From: Dastarcus helophoroides
Taxonomy: Eukaryota; Arthropoda; Insecta; Coleoptera; Bothrideridae
Reading direction: 5' to 3'
Length of the DNA: 64,000 nucleotides
Assembly: GCA_028583605.1 (NCBI GenBank)
Contig: CM053337.1
Location: forward strand, 26,274,162 to 26,338,161
The notes under the pieces were generated by a model that did no database searches, was not told the origin of the DNA, and saw only the letters and a list, made by a program, of their open reading frames with translations. Positions within the stretch are counted from its first letter, which is position 1; each line of letters begins with the position of its first letter. Position numbers and translations under genes: made by a program. Below are positions 11,814 to 21,535 of the stretch, piece after piece.

Positions 11814-11856
11814 ACCAAACTGACGAGATCTGACAAGATCGAAACAAGTCTTTGGT
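11814..11856 (+). ncRNA. Hammerhead ribozyme, copy 2, complete consensus core
   Basis: Every conserved element of a type I hammerhead is in order: stem I strand ACCAAA (11,814-11,819), core CTGACGA (11,820-11,826), stem II GATCT/AGATC closed by GACA (11,827-11,840), GAAA (11,841-11,844), a minimal stem III CAAG, the GTC triplet with predicted cleavage after C11,850, and stem I strand TTTGGT (11,851-11,856). Stems I and II are perfectly complementary. Stem III is only about two base pairs, so the ribozyme may work best as a dimer, as described for Penelope-type and retrozyme hammerheads. Transcription and cleavage cannot be shown from sequence. Confidence 0.85.
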
Positions 11857-12059
11857 TTTCAAACTTAGAATCTAATAAATGTTCAAACCTATTGGTCTGT
11901 GCGTTAGAATCCTTGTCTTCTGGGAACTTTCCTAAAAAGCAACCGCTTCGTTAGGTGGCAGTGTTTCCACTGTTGGTAGTTCAGCTAACTATGATTCACT
12001 CTACACGTCTGGAGGGCTGCATGAATTTGCAGTCTAGGTTGTATTCTACTTGCATCCAA

Positions 12060-14530
12060 TTTTTTGTTTACTTATCCTAAAATTGTTATTTTGCTGAACG
12101 TTTTGACTTTAATATGTATCTACATTAAATTTCTTTGCACAAAATATGGACTTTTTGTCAACACATTATGTTTAACGTCTCAATTTTCTTTCTTTCTTAA
12201 ACTGTATGCCTTAAAACTAGATTCTTTGTGAAACCCTAGTTTCTGAAAATTTCAATATTTTCACAGTTTTTTTAACTGAAATTGATAAAATGTTGCTATT
12301 GGTTATTTCAAATTATATTTCGAAATCTCAAGAAAAATAAAAAAGTCAAAATGATGCTAAAATTTCGAATGAGAAAACTGAATTTATTACAGTTTTTCTA
12401 ATTTCGTTTTTAAGCAAATTACATTTTATCTAGAACTTAACATTTAGGCACAAAGTTAAAAATTTATGTTTTATTAAAATTTCAAGGATTAATTTATTGT
12501 TTCCAGATCAAATTTAAACTCAAAATTTCGATAATAACGTCGAACTATGGATTGAAGCCTTTAATTTCGATAAAAAAGTTATAATTTTTAGAAAAACAAT
12601 AAATTTTAATTTTGAGGTTAAAATTTGCAATCTTTAGTTAGAAATTGTAAAAAAAAGTCAAAAAAATATTATATTTTTAAAAAACTCCAAAAATTTGATT
12701 CTTTAAAATTTTGAGCAGAACTTCTTGAAAGTAAAATAATTGAGTTTAAAGCCGATATTTTTAAATTGGGGTAGAAAAATTGGAAATTTTTTTGACCTAA
12801 TTAAATTCGAAATTTTGACCACTTTTTGAAAATTTCTAATTTAAATTTTAATTATTTTTGTTTCTCTCAAAATTTAAAAATTCAAAATTTTTGGAAAGTT
12901 TTAATTTTCAATAAAAATACAAAACATCGAGAGAAGAAACTAAAATGTAAAGGAAATAAATTTGTGGAAATTTCCAAATTTCGAATATTCCAGAAGTTTT
13001 CAAATAAAAATAATATACTCATATGTAATTTTGTGTTAAACGAAATTTTCCATGTTTGTATATTTTTCTCGAAATTTAAATTTTTTTTGTCAAAATTCAA
13101 AATTTTGCGCTGAATTTTCTGAACTCGAAAACTTTATAACTATTTATTAATTGTAAAATTAGGTAGTCGAAATTTTAAGTTAAAAACATTGAAATTTTAT
13201 GAAATAAACTAAAAATTTTACGCTTAAAATTAAAAGTTTGAACAAATAAGTCAATATTTTATGGAAAAAAGCCAAGAATTTATAGAATATTTTTAAAGTT
13301 TTTAGATTCAGGAATTTAAGGTTTAAACTATTAATTTGGTCAAAAAAATTAGATAATTTGAATTTACGGAATATCTTGTATTTTCAAATTTAAGTTCAAT
13401 TCCAAAATTTAGAGAACAGTCAAAATTTTTCATTTCTGTATATTGTTCCCGAAATTTGAAATTTCTTTCTTAAAATCTGGAGTGTTAGGCTGAACTTTTC
13501 TATTTGATAACTTGAGGACTGTACTTATTAATTTTAAATTAGATAGTCAACATTTTAGGTTTAAAAACTGGAACTTTTATAAAATAAACTAAGAATTTTA
13601 AGCTTAAAAGTAGAAGTTTGAGAAAAACTTGACATTTTATAAAAAAAAACAGCAATTTCAAAAATATTTGTAGAATTTTCAAGTCTAGAATTTTTAGGTT
13701 TAATTTTCAAATTTTGACGAAATAACCTAACATTTTATATTTAGTGAATTTCTGGAATTTTCAAATTTACATTCAGATTTAGAAATTTGGAAAAACTTCC
13801 AAATTTAAACTTAAAATACTCAAATTTTGTAAGAAAATTTTAAATTTGAAAAAAACTGAATATTTCTAGCAAAAAACTAAATTTGGAGATAATTCAAAAT
13901 TTAAGGAAAGGATAAAATTTCGAAAAGAATAACTCAAAATTTTACCAAAAATTTTAAAAACGTCAGGTTCACTGTCGAAATTAACTTTTGTAGCGAAAAA
14001 AACTTTAAGTTCGTCCTTATTTTTAAAATTTGGAATCCCAAACTTGAAAAGGAATTTCAAAAATCAAGATTAAGTCGAAATTTTAGAAAACGATTTGTGG
14101 TTGTATATTTAAAAACGGAATTTCTTAAAAAGTCAACGCAAAAATCAACAACCTTTGTTTAAACTTAAACATAAAAACGATTTATGATTTCGAGAATTCT
14201 AACTTGGAAATTATATGAAAACAAATTTTAAACTTATTTTTCTTGAAATTTTGATTTAAAAACTTAAAATAAAAATAAATTTTTAAAAAGGAATAGGTAA
14301 AAATAATTTAAAAAATCATAAATTTTTAAGTTAAAAAAAAATAAAAAAAATAAAGCCTATATTTATAGATATCTTAAAAGTGCGGAGTTTTTTCGAAATT
14401 TTTATATTTTTTTCTGAAATTTGAAGCAAAAATTTAAAATTTATAAAAACTTAGGTTTTTTGATTAAAAGAAAAATATTAAAGAAAAATTAAAATTGTAA
14501 TTTTATATCAGAAATTTTAAGTACAATTAA
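12060..14530. other. Very AT-rich block with diverged tandem repeats
   Basis: The block is dominated by runs such as AAAATTTTGA and TTTCGAAATT. Open frames (for example 12,826-13,113 and, antisense, 12,882-13,100) are low-complexity and mirror the A/T motif rather than a protein. Part of the block is organised as a ~380-bp tandem repeat (separate entry). Confidence 0.6.
13045..13800 (+). repeat. Diverged tandem repeat, period ~380 bp
   Basis: The order of landmarks at 13,051-13,410 (CATGTTTGTATATTTTTCTC, then CTGAATTTTCTGAACTCG, then AATTAGGTAGTCGAAATTTT, then AAATAAACTAA) recurs from 13,431 to about 13,790 with many substitutions and small indels. A third, weaker unit may begin near 12,671. 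The copies are old. They suggest that at least some of the A/T-motif DNA in this window derives from tandem satellite-like arrays. Confidence 0.65.
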
Positions 14531-14531
14531 A

Positions 14532-14759
14532 TACAGGTCTGGTTTATTTTCGCAGTCAGCCATTGCCGAACATCAACATGAGACCGGACATAAGATTCTC
14601 TTTGATAGTATTTTAATTATATCCAATATTCCCAATTACTATAATAGGAAGATACGCGAGGCCATCGAAATCCAAAAATTCCCCAATAACATCAACAGAG
14701 ACGAAGGTTATATGCTTTCCTCCATCTGGAAACCAACCATCGGAAATCTTCGGAAGTGA
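14532..14759 (+). pseudogene. Penelope-like element, C-terminal ORF fragment
   Basis: The open frame reads from about 14,532 to a TGA at 14,757-14,759, with AIAEHQHETGHKILFD, then NYYNRKIREAIEIQK, then NRDEGYMLSSIWKP. This order (EH...TGH, NY..RK.REAIEI, N.DEG..LS..WKP) is characteristic of the end of Penelope-like retroelement proteins, downstream of the GIY-YIG endonuclease. Reverse transcriptase and GIY-YIG catalytic residues are absent because the element starts abruptly in AT-rich DNA. A GTATATAAA box (14,774-14,782) and repeats follow, as expected for the 3' region of these elements. It is a 5'-truncated relic. Confidence 0.82.
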
Positions 14760-14808
14760 TCGCACAGACGCGTGGTATATAAAGTTTTCCTTTCCCTCTT
14801 TCCTGTCA

Positions 14809-15047
14809 GAAGAGTTTCGCCTCTGGTATGGTGGACATACTGAGTTACCGTGCTCTTCTGTCTAAACTTTCTTATCCTTTGTACCAAGTTTCAATTCAGA
14901 AGATTTTCGCCTCTGGTATGGTGGACATACTGAGTTACCGTGCTCTTCTGTCTAAACTTTCTTATCCTTTGTACCAATTTTCAATTCAGAAGAGTTTCGC
15001 CTCTGGTATGGCGGACATACTGAGTTACCGTGCTCTGATGTTTTGAA
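14809..15047 (+). repeat. 90-bp tandem repeat, ~2.6 units, after the Penelope ORF
   Basis: CTCTGGTATGG starts at 14,821, 14,911 and 15,001, an exact 90-bp period, with units nearly identical to each other. Because 90 is divisible by three, the repeat is open in one frame as a 30-residue repeat beginning MVDILSYRALLSKLSYPLYQ. There is no evidence that it is translated. The high identity argues for recent expansion, in contrast to the decayed surroundings. Confidence 0.9.
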
Positions 15048-15119
15048 ATTGGCCCTTTTTATTTTTTTATTTTTCTTTTTTGCATATTCCCTCATACTCC
15101 TCTTTTAATCTATTTTTCC

Positions 15120-15200
15120 TTTGTTCCTACGATGGTGGGCGAAACGTCGAACACTTTTAGTAGTTCTTTGACACGGTCCAATCCCGGAAGAAGTATATCC
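15120..15200 (+). repeat. Penelope-like 3' region motif
   Basis: The segment has CGATGGTGGGCGAAACGTCG, similar to the GATG...GAAACGTCG signature common near the ends of Penelope-like elements, then a 40-bp block ending CCCGGAAGAAGT. That 40-bp block recurs at 28,551-28,600, directly and in inverted form. It probably marks the end of this element family. Confidence 0.5.
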
Positions 15201-15217
15201 TTTACTAAAATTAAATA

Positions 15218-15786
15218 CAGTCAAACCTCCCTATAGCGAATTCCAAGCTTCTATAAAAAATTTGCTGTAAAATTTTATGTTATATATTAATTTAAAAATA
15301 TATGAACAAACATATGTAGATAAATTAAATTTATTTTAAAACAGCTGTTACTGTTCTTTGAAGAGAGAATTTAGAAAATATTTGCTGTTTAAAAAATACT
15401 TTTTTTTTTAGTGCATTGAAAACATGTTCAAGTGTGTTCTCAAGCTGTAAATTCCCTTAATACTAGCAGGTAAATAATGCCATTAAATGAGATATCCCAA
15501 AAATTGATTATTTACTTGTTTTCAATGAAAGGCAAGTAGAAAGTAATTAAACCGTAAAATGTTTTAAACATGAGGTATTAAGAACGTCTTCTGAACGAAA
15601 GGTCATTATTAGAACTAATTACACATTAAAAAATCTTGGTTCAAAAATTCCTTGTAAGGATGTATCCTGTTCGTTAAATGGAGTTAATATTACGTGTAAA
15701 TTTGCTTAAAATGATACGTTTTCTGAAAAAATTCGTTATGTAAAGAAATTTGATATATGAAAGTTCATTATAGGGAGGTTTGAGTG
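15218..15786. mobile_element. MITE, Tc1/mariner/pogo type
   Basis: The left end is CAGTCAAACCTCCCTATAGC and the right end is the complement of CACTCAAACCTCCCTATAAT. They are flanked by TA (15,216-15,217 and 15,787-15,788). At 569 bp with no transposase motif, it is a non-autonomous element. The TA target and CAGT start assign it to the Tc1/mariner superfamily. Confidence 0.85.
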
Positions 15787-15789
15787 TAT

Positions 15790-18147
15790 CTTGAAAAAAA
15801 AATTAGTTTGCTGTTATAAAAATTCCCAAATTTTGGTTTTTTTCTTCTAAACATTCCCAAAAACAGTCACTGTCAATTCGTATCAAAAAACTTCTAATTT
15901 ATAACATGTTGAGAATAATAAAAAATGATCAGTAACATCCTTCAAATTTTGATAAAAAGGAGAAGTTTCATTGACATTTAAGAGAAATATTCTGAATTTG
16001 TATGTTCAGAATGATGGAATGCATCAAGAAATAATCGCGAAATTGGTGGGTTAAACGAAATCATTAAAAAACTTTTAGAAAAATGTCTAAAAAAATTTTA
16101 AAATTAGTAAAGATCTAAATTCCGAGAATAATGCCAAAGTTTTAGAAAATGAATAAAATTTTAGTTTCAACTCAAGGTTATTTAAAAAAAAACAAAATTT
16201 CCCTAAAAGAAATTTAGAAATGAATAACAGAAATCCTCGAATTCCAAGATTATGCTTAAATTTTTAGCTATCTATAGGGCAATTTTAAGGTGAAATCCGA
16301 ATATCTAGTATTGTCCTGGAAACGTTACCATTTAATTTCTATTGTCAAAGGCCATCTGCAATCCGGTTAAGAACCATTGGTTGAAAGAAAAAAAAACAAA
16401 AGTTGCAGATTTACAGTTTTGGTTAAATATTTACCATTTTTTAGAGGTTTTTTTTTTATCTATATTCATCTTTTCTTTGTAAAAGAGTTGGCTACAGTGC
16501 TTCTACCCTTACAATTTTTTGCTTTTTGCAAAAGAAGCAAAATTTTCTCACCACATGAGGAAAACGTCATTGGTACAATTTTGCAAAAACTGGGAAAATT
16601 TACTATGCAAGAAATTAGCTACTACTGAAAGTTTTGCATTTGATGTATGTTTCACAAAAATAAATTAATTTTTGACTTTATAAAGATAGAGTGTGTCAAA
16701 TCACCTTTGATAATTCGAAGCTCAAACTAAATACGAATATGTGGCTTATTTCAAAATATGTAATGTAATAAGTTAGTTATCATCAATTTTAAAAACTCAA
16801 TACCTAATCATCCGGCGCCTCCGCCATATATTATCTTAGATTGAAAAGGGAGTATTTGTGTCGACAAATTTAATTTTTATTGCTTAAAATAGAACAAGAA
16901 GACGCTACATTTATCAAAGTGCAATTATGTCGCAAATTGAATACCTTGCCTTAGCCCTAAGCCTGAATACGTTCCTAATTTAGGTAATTTTTTCGGTGTC
17001 GTTCAATATCCTATTGGCATTCATGCGTCGCGTTTGCTTTTGGGAGCAGAGCGGAGAGTAGAAAGCACTTTGATTACAGACCGCAATGCCAGGTATCGAT
17101 TCAATTATATACTCTAGAATTCCTCCTCTATTTGCAACTTTGTGGAACGTGCAAATCGTTTTTTATGAGTTAATTTAAATAGTGCGAGTTTTCCGTCGTT
17201 ATAAGGTTTCCCAATTGAGGAAAACTCATAAGGTATTTCAAATTCTAAGAACATCGATTGGTAACTAGGAAACTCGTTGACGAAATTTCGCTTCATACAA
17301 TTTCTGATTGAATCTACACTGAAGCTATAACCAAAGTAACATTTTAAATTCTATTTCATTGCTTTGAAACCATTTTTTCGTGTTTTCTTTGAACTGTAAT
17401 CCAGTGGTGGCTGGTGCAGGGAGGGCCATAGGGCACTGAAAACTGTAACTTTCTTAATATGTTAAATAATGAAAAGTTTTATTACCAAACCTATTAAAAC
17501 ATAATTATCAATAATTAATACTTAATATTCCAAATTTTATCTAAAAATTTTAGGATGAATTCCGACATTTATTAAAAAAAATCACTTGTTGTCTTGAGGC
17601 TCAAGGTCAAATTTTAAACTGAAATTTTCAACCCAATTCTTGTTACTTCGAGTCAGTCTCGCCAATGTGGAGAGTAAAATATGTTTGGTAATGGAAAACT
17701 TTCAATGCGAAATTAAAAAACAAAATGGAAAAATGGTTAAATTCTTTGAAAAACTTGGAAAAAGTTGGATTTTTCAGTCAAAATTAAAAAAAAACAGCAA
17801 CATTTTTAACGTAGTTCAAATTATCAGTAATGTTGAATTTTTCAAAAACCGCCAAATTTAAGAAAAACCAAAATTTTACCGGAGAAAATTTTCAAAAAAT
17901 TCCCAATTTATAATAGCAATAATTCTTAATAAGTGAAAGGTTTAAAAACTTGAATTTTTATAAATCTCGAAATATTTAAGAAGTAATAATATAAAAATAT
18001 ATGAGAAAAAGACCGACACATTCAAAAAATTTAAGAACAAGTTTTTTAAAAGGACTCCAAATTTACAAAAATAAAATGAGATAAAACCCAAATTTTTAAA
18101 AGTGAAAACTTTGGACAATTGAACATTTTGAAGTGTCGAATTTGCAA
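15790..18147. other. AT-rich intergenic DNA; possible hAT end fragment at 17,402-17,440
   Basis: No gene is supported. Frames at 16,377-16,628 and 17,114-17,296 lack motifs. At 17,402 the sequence CAGTGGTGGCTGGTGCAGGG resembles a hAT terminal repeat but has no partner nearby. From 17,450 the sequence is again AT-motif DNA. Confidence 0.45.
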
Positions 18148-18595
18148 AAGCCTCAAAGCTTTTGGAGTCGACTTCTTCGAAATATAAGCCAACATTTTTA
18201 GGAAACTAAAATAGTTGGAATTCTTAAAAGTGTCCAAATTTTCAATTAAATTTTAAAAAATTTACAAATTGGATTTTTTAAACAAATTTGAAGTTATAAA
18301 AAAATGATTTTTATCATAAGTCAGAAATTGCCGTTTTTTTATTTCCAAAATTTCGACCTTTTTTGAAATTTCGATTTGTTTTAAAAGGAGATCAATTTTG
18401 AACTTGTTCTAGGAGATTGCAATTATTTTTTTATAACTAAATTTGTTTAGAAAAAATTGATTTTTGAAAATATCAATTTTTTTTAAATTATATGGAAAAT
18501 TTGGACATATTTAAGAATTACAACTATTTTAATTTTCTATAAAAGTTGGGTTATATTTCGAAGAAGCCGACTTCAGAAGCTTTAAAGCTTTTGAG
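18148..18595. repeat. Inverted repeat with ~95-bp arms in AT-rich DNA
   Basis: The segment around GTCGACTTCTTCGAAATATA (18,148-18,240) is complementary, with mismatches, to 18,489-18,595, which reads CGGCTTCTTCGAAATATAAC on the other strand. The homology extends through AACTAAAATAGTTG-like and GTCCAAATTTTC blocks. It is a foldback structure of unknown origin with no recognised terminal motif. Confidence 0.7.
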
Positions 18596-18847
18596 TACAA
18601 ATAATACCTAAGAGACTCACTGTGAATTTTCATACATTTCTCTCAAAACGTTAAGTAATAATTGAGGAATTACATACAGAAAAAGCCTTAGTTATGTAAA
18701 AAACTAGTTTAATTAATTATGTCAAAAACTAGTTTAATTTCATTATTTTTATCACAGAACCTCTAAACAACAGACATAAATTTTGGTTAAAAACTTCAGG
18801 AAAAATTAAAAACAAAACGAAATTGTAAAAAATTTTAAACTTTCTAA

Positions 18848-19028
18848 GGGTGCGTTTAGATGAGACACTATATTTTGTACATTTCTCTCTCAAATAAGTG
18901 TCAACTATCCTGAGAGAAGCTATCCAAGACTTATCTACATAACTGGGAGGAGATAGCTTCTCTCAGGATAGTTGACACTTAAGTCAGAGAGAAAAGTAAA
19001 GAATAAAGTATCTAGTGTAAAAGCACCG
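18848..19028. mobile_element. Short palindromic MITE, copy 1 (GGTGCGTTTAG family)
   Basis: The 181-bp element starts GGGTGCGTTTAGATGAGACA and ends in the near-complement AGTGTAAAAGCACCG. Long inner arms include GTCAACTATCCTGAGAGAAG and its complement. It is bracketed by TAA on both sides (18,845-18,847 and 19,029-19,031). A 3-bp TAA duplication is typical of PIF/Harbinger elements, although assignment from ends alone is tentative. Other copies lie at 27,135-27,313 and, partially, 38,947. Confidence 0.8.
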
Positions 19029-19031
19029 TAA

Positions 19032-21300
19032 CTATTTAAAATTATTTAAAGGTAAATCTGTAATATGTGTAAAGGAAATCGAAATTTAGAATTTAAAATC
19101 AGAGCAAAGTTGAACTGAAAATTCTGAGAAGAAACAAAGTTTGTCTCAAATTTTCCAGTTTAACTGTATATTCGCCAACATTTTTAGAAATTATAAAACA
19201 GTTATTCAAATATTTTGGTTCAAAGTCGAAATAAAAGAAAAAAGGGTGAAAGTTTCGAGTTGAAACCCTAAGAAAAAAATTGGAATTTTGAAAATAAAAA
19301 ATCAAAGTTGGTATACAGAACTTTAAAAGTTTACTTTTGAAATATTGAAGAAATTTTGAAATTAAAGACAAGATATTGAAAAAAAAATTAATTTACCACA
19401 TAAATTTTGAAGAAATATTTTTATTTTAAAATTAACAATAGTTTAACGTAAAATTTGAAAATTTAATTAATTTCGAAACAGCAGTTTGAAAATCCAGTAA
19501 AAATATTGAAAAAAAAAAATGAAATTTTTTGTATAAAGTCTAAATTTTCTGAAATTTACAGTAAAGATTGCGATTTTAAGCAAAATTGGAATTTCTATGA
19601 AAAATCTAAATTTTTACAAAAGAGTTGAATGTTTAGTTAATATTCTAGTCAAAACTAGAAACTTCAAAAATAAGTAGAAATTAAAGAAAACAAAGTCTCT
19701 TAGAGGTCAAAATGAAAAAAAAAACCAAAATTAAAAGTACAATCTCATAATTCATATAATATATTTACAATAAATATTAACATTTCAGGATGTCTTCACA
19801 AATGTTACATATTATCGGAGCAAGTTTCATTTTTTCAGGCGGATTAGAAAAGTAGCTTGTTTTGCCACTTTTATGCTAATCAATTTCATGGATCACAGAC
19901 TCCGAGATTCAAAATTATAGCATTAATATTCGAAAAATAAAAGGACATTGCTAAAAAAGTCGAAATTTTCTAAACTCATCGAAATTTATAGTCAGTTTTC
20001 TCGAAGGTCAAAATTTTGAAGTTCCTTTTTAATCATGAAGGATTTATATTTTTCTGAAAGTAACTTATAAAGAAGGTTCTGAAAATTACAGTTAAAATTG
20101 AGAACAAAAAGCAAAGATTTCGAATTTTGCATAGGCATTTTTAGAAAAAAGTGAAATTCTTGAATAAAAACCATGATCTAGATATAAAAATAAATAATTA
20201 ATCGAAATTTGTGGCTATTTTCAGATTAAAGAAGAAAGTTATAAAAAAAGTCCTTAAAAACTTAAGTGCAAATTCGGAATGAAAACATATATCGAGAAGA
20301 ATGTCATGTTTTAAAGTTTAGTCAAAATTTCAGAGAAAAATAGTAGAAATTGCATGTCAACTCGGAGTTATGGCAAAAATTAAAGGAAAATTTTTAGATT
20401 TGTACGGTTTTTTTGAAATTAGACTTAATATTTTTTATTTTTGGCAAAACCAACAACTTCAAGAAAAAATCCTAAATTTACAAAGAAATATTTCAATAAA
20501 AAACTATTATTTATTTTAATATGTATTATCTTGGGGAAAAAGTAAAAGTCTAAGCTTTGAACTTATACAAATGAAATAAACTGAAAAGCTCACGATTTAG
20601 GAAAAAGAAAATAAAAAATGAAAATCTGAATACGGAATAATGCCAGAAAAATTACGTTTTGAAATTTTTAAAAAAATGTTCTAAAAGAGTTAAACTTTTA
20701 AAAAAAGTCTAGTTTTAAGGGGAAAGCACAGAAAAATAAAATTGACACCCTTTTAAAAAGTCAAAATTTTAAGAATATGTGCTATTCAATTCCTCAATAC
20801 AAGTTCAAAGTCGAAGGAAAAAAATAAAGGGTCATGGGAATTTATAAGAAATTTTGAAATTCAAATATCTATATATATATATATATATATATACACATTT
20901 TGAAAACAAAATTAATGTTTCTAGAAGATCAAGACAGCGAGTTTAATTGAGTTAATTATTTAACTTAATATTCAATCTAATATTTACTTTTTTATTAATT
21001 TTGAACTTTCAAGGAAATTTTGTAGTTTCAAAGCGTAGTTTCACGAAGAAAGAAAAAAATAAGAATAATAAATATTCTAGCTTGAAGTCGTAATTTCAAG
21101 AGTGAATTTTTTATGTAGATTTTTTATTTGAAGATTTTGACTTTTTTTAATTTCACCTTTTATTTGTTATTTTGTGTTTTACCTCAAACTTCTAAGTTTA
21201 GTGTTAAAGCTTTAAGAAAAATATTTTTATATTTCCATTTAAGACAATTTTAAGGAAAAATTGAAAGTCATAAAATTCTTAAGCATAGAGTTTGAAAATT
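19032..21300. other. AT-rich, gene-free DNA
   Basis: The sequence is dense in AAATTTTGAA-type motifs with no domain-bearing frame and no element termini recognised. It includes a (TA)n tract near 20,869-20,892. Confidence 0.55.
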
Positions 21301-21308
21301 GATATACA

Positions 21309-21535
21309 AATCTTGTTCCCTGAAACCAATAAAGATTAAAAAACATAACACTTGCTGTAATACGTTATCATCTTCAAAGAGATATGAGGGTAAGAAACTT
21401 GCCGGTGAAGATGATAGCTCGACTATCGAAAGACGTTAGAGCAAGTGTTGTTGCGTTGTTTAATATTTCTTGGTTTCAGGGGAAAAGATTTGTGTATCAG
21501 TTTTTAAAAATGACCAAGGCCAGTAGGTTCCACAC
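21309..21535 (+). repeat. Palindromic dispersed repeat (TTTCAGGGGACA family), copy 1
   Basis: The left arm contains CCCTGAAACCAATAAAGATT and the right arm AATATTTCTTGGTTTCAGGG. Between them is GTGAAGATGATAGCTCGACT followed by ATCGAAAGACG. Downstream of the palindrome a conserved flank (GACCAAGG...TTCCAC) is shared with the copies at 46,986 and 52,388, so the element extends beyond the inverted repeat on the right side only. Further copies lie at 50,585, 50,828 and 56,868. Confidence 0.8.

Larger units (their letters stand above)
11379..12055 (+). mobile_element. Hammerhead-bearing tandem repeat (retrozyme / Penelope pLTR-like)
   Basis: Two direct copies of one unit are present. The first runs from the hammerhead core at 11,443 to the next one at 11,814. 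The second continues to about 12,055, where it breaks off after roughly 205 bp. The copies share many long blocks, including CTAATAAATGTTCAAACC, GGGAACTTTCC and GGGCTGCATGAATTTGCAG. The distance between predicted cleavage sites gives a 368-nt monomer. Upstream, 11,379-11,442 is an inverted copy of the start of the unit, ending inside the hammerhead. Tandem units carrying hammerheads are known from Penelope-like retroelement pseudo-LTRs and from retrozymes. No reverse transcriptase lies next to this copy, so a non-autonomous element is favoured. Confidence 0.75.

Noticed and set aside
12826..13113. Overlapping sense and antisense open frames in AT-rich DNA
   Set aside because: They are low-complexity K/N/F/I-rich translations of a self-complementary A/T motif with no domain signature.
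17402..17440. hAT terminal repeat CAGTGGTGGCTGG
   Set aside because: No partner terminus or 8-bp duplication was found, so it is mentioned only within the regional entry.
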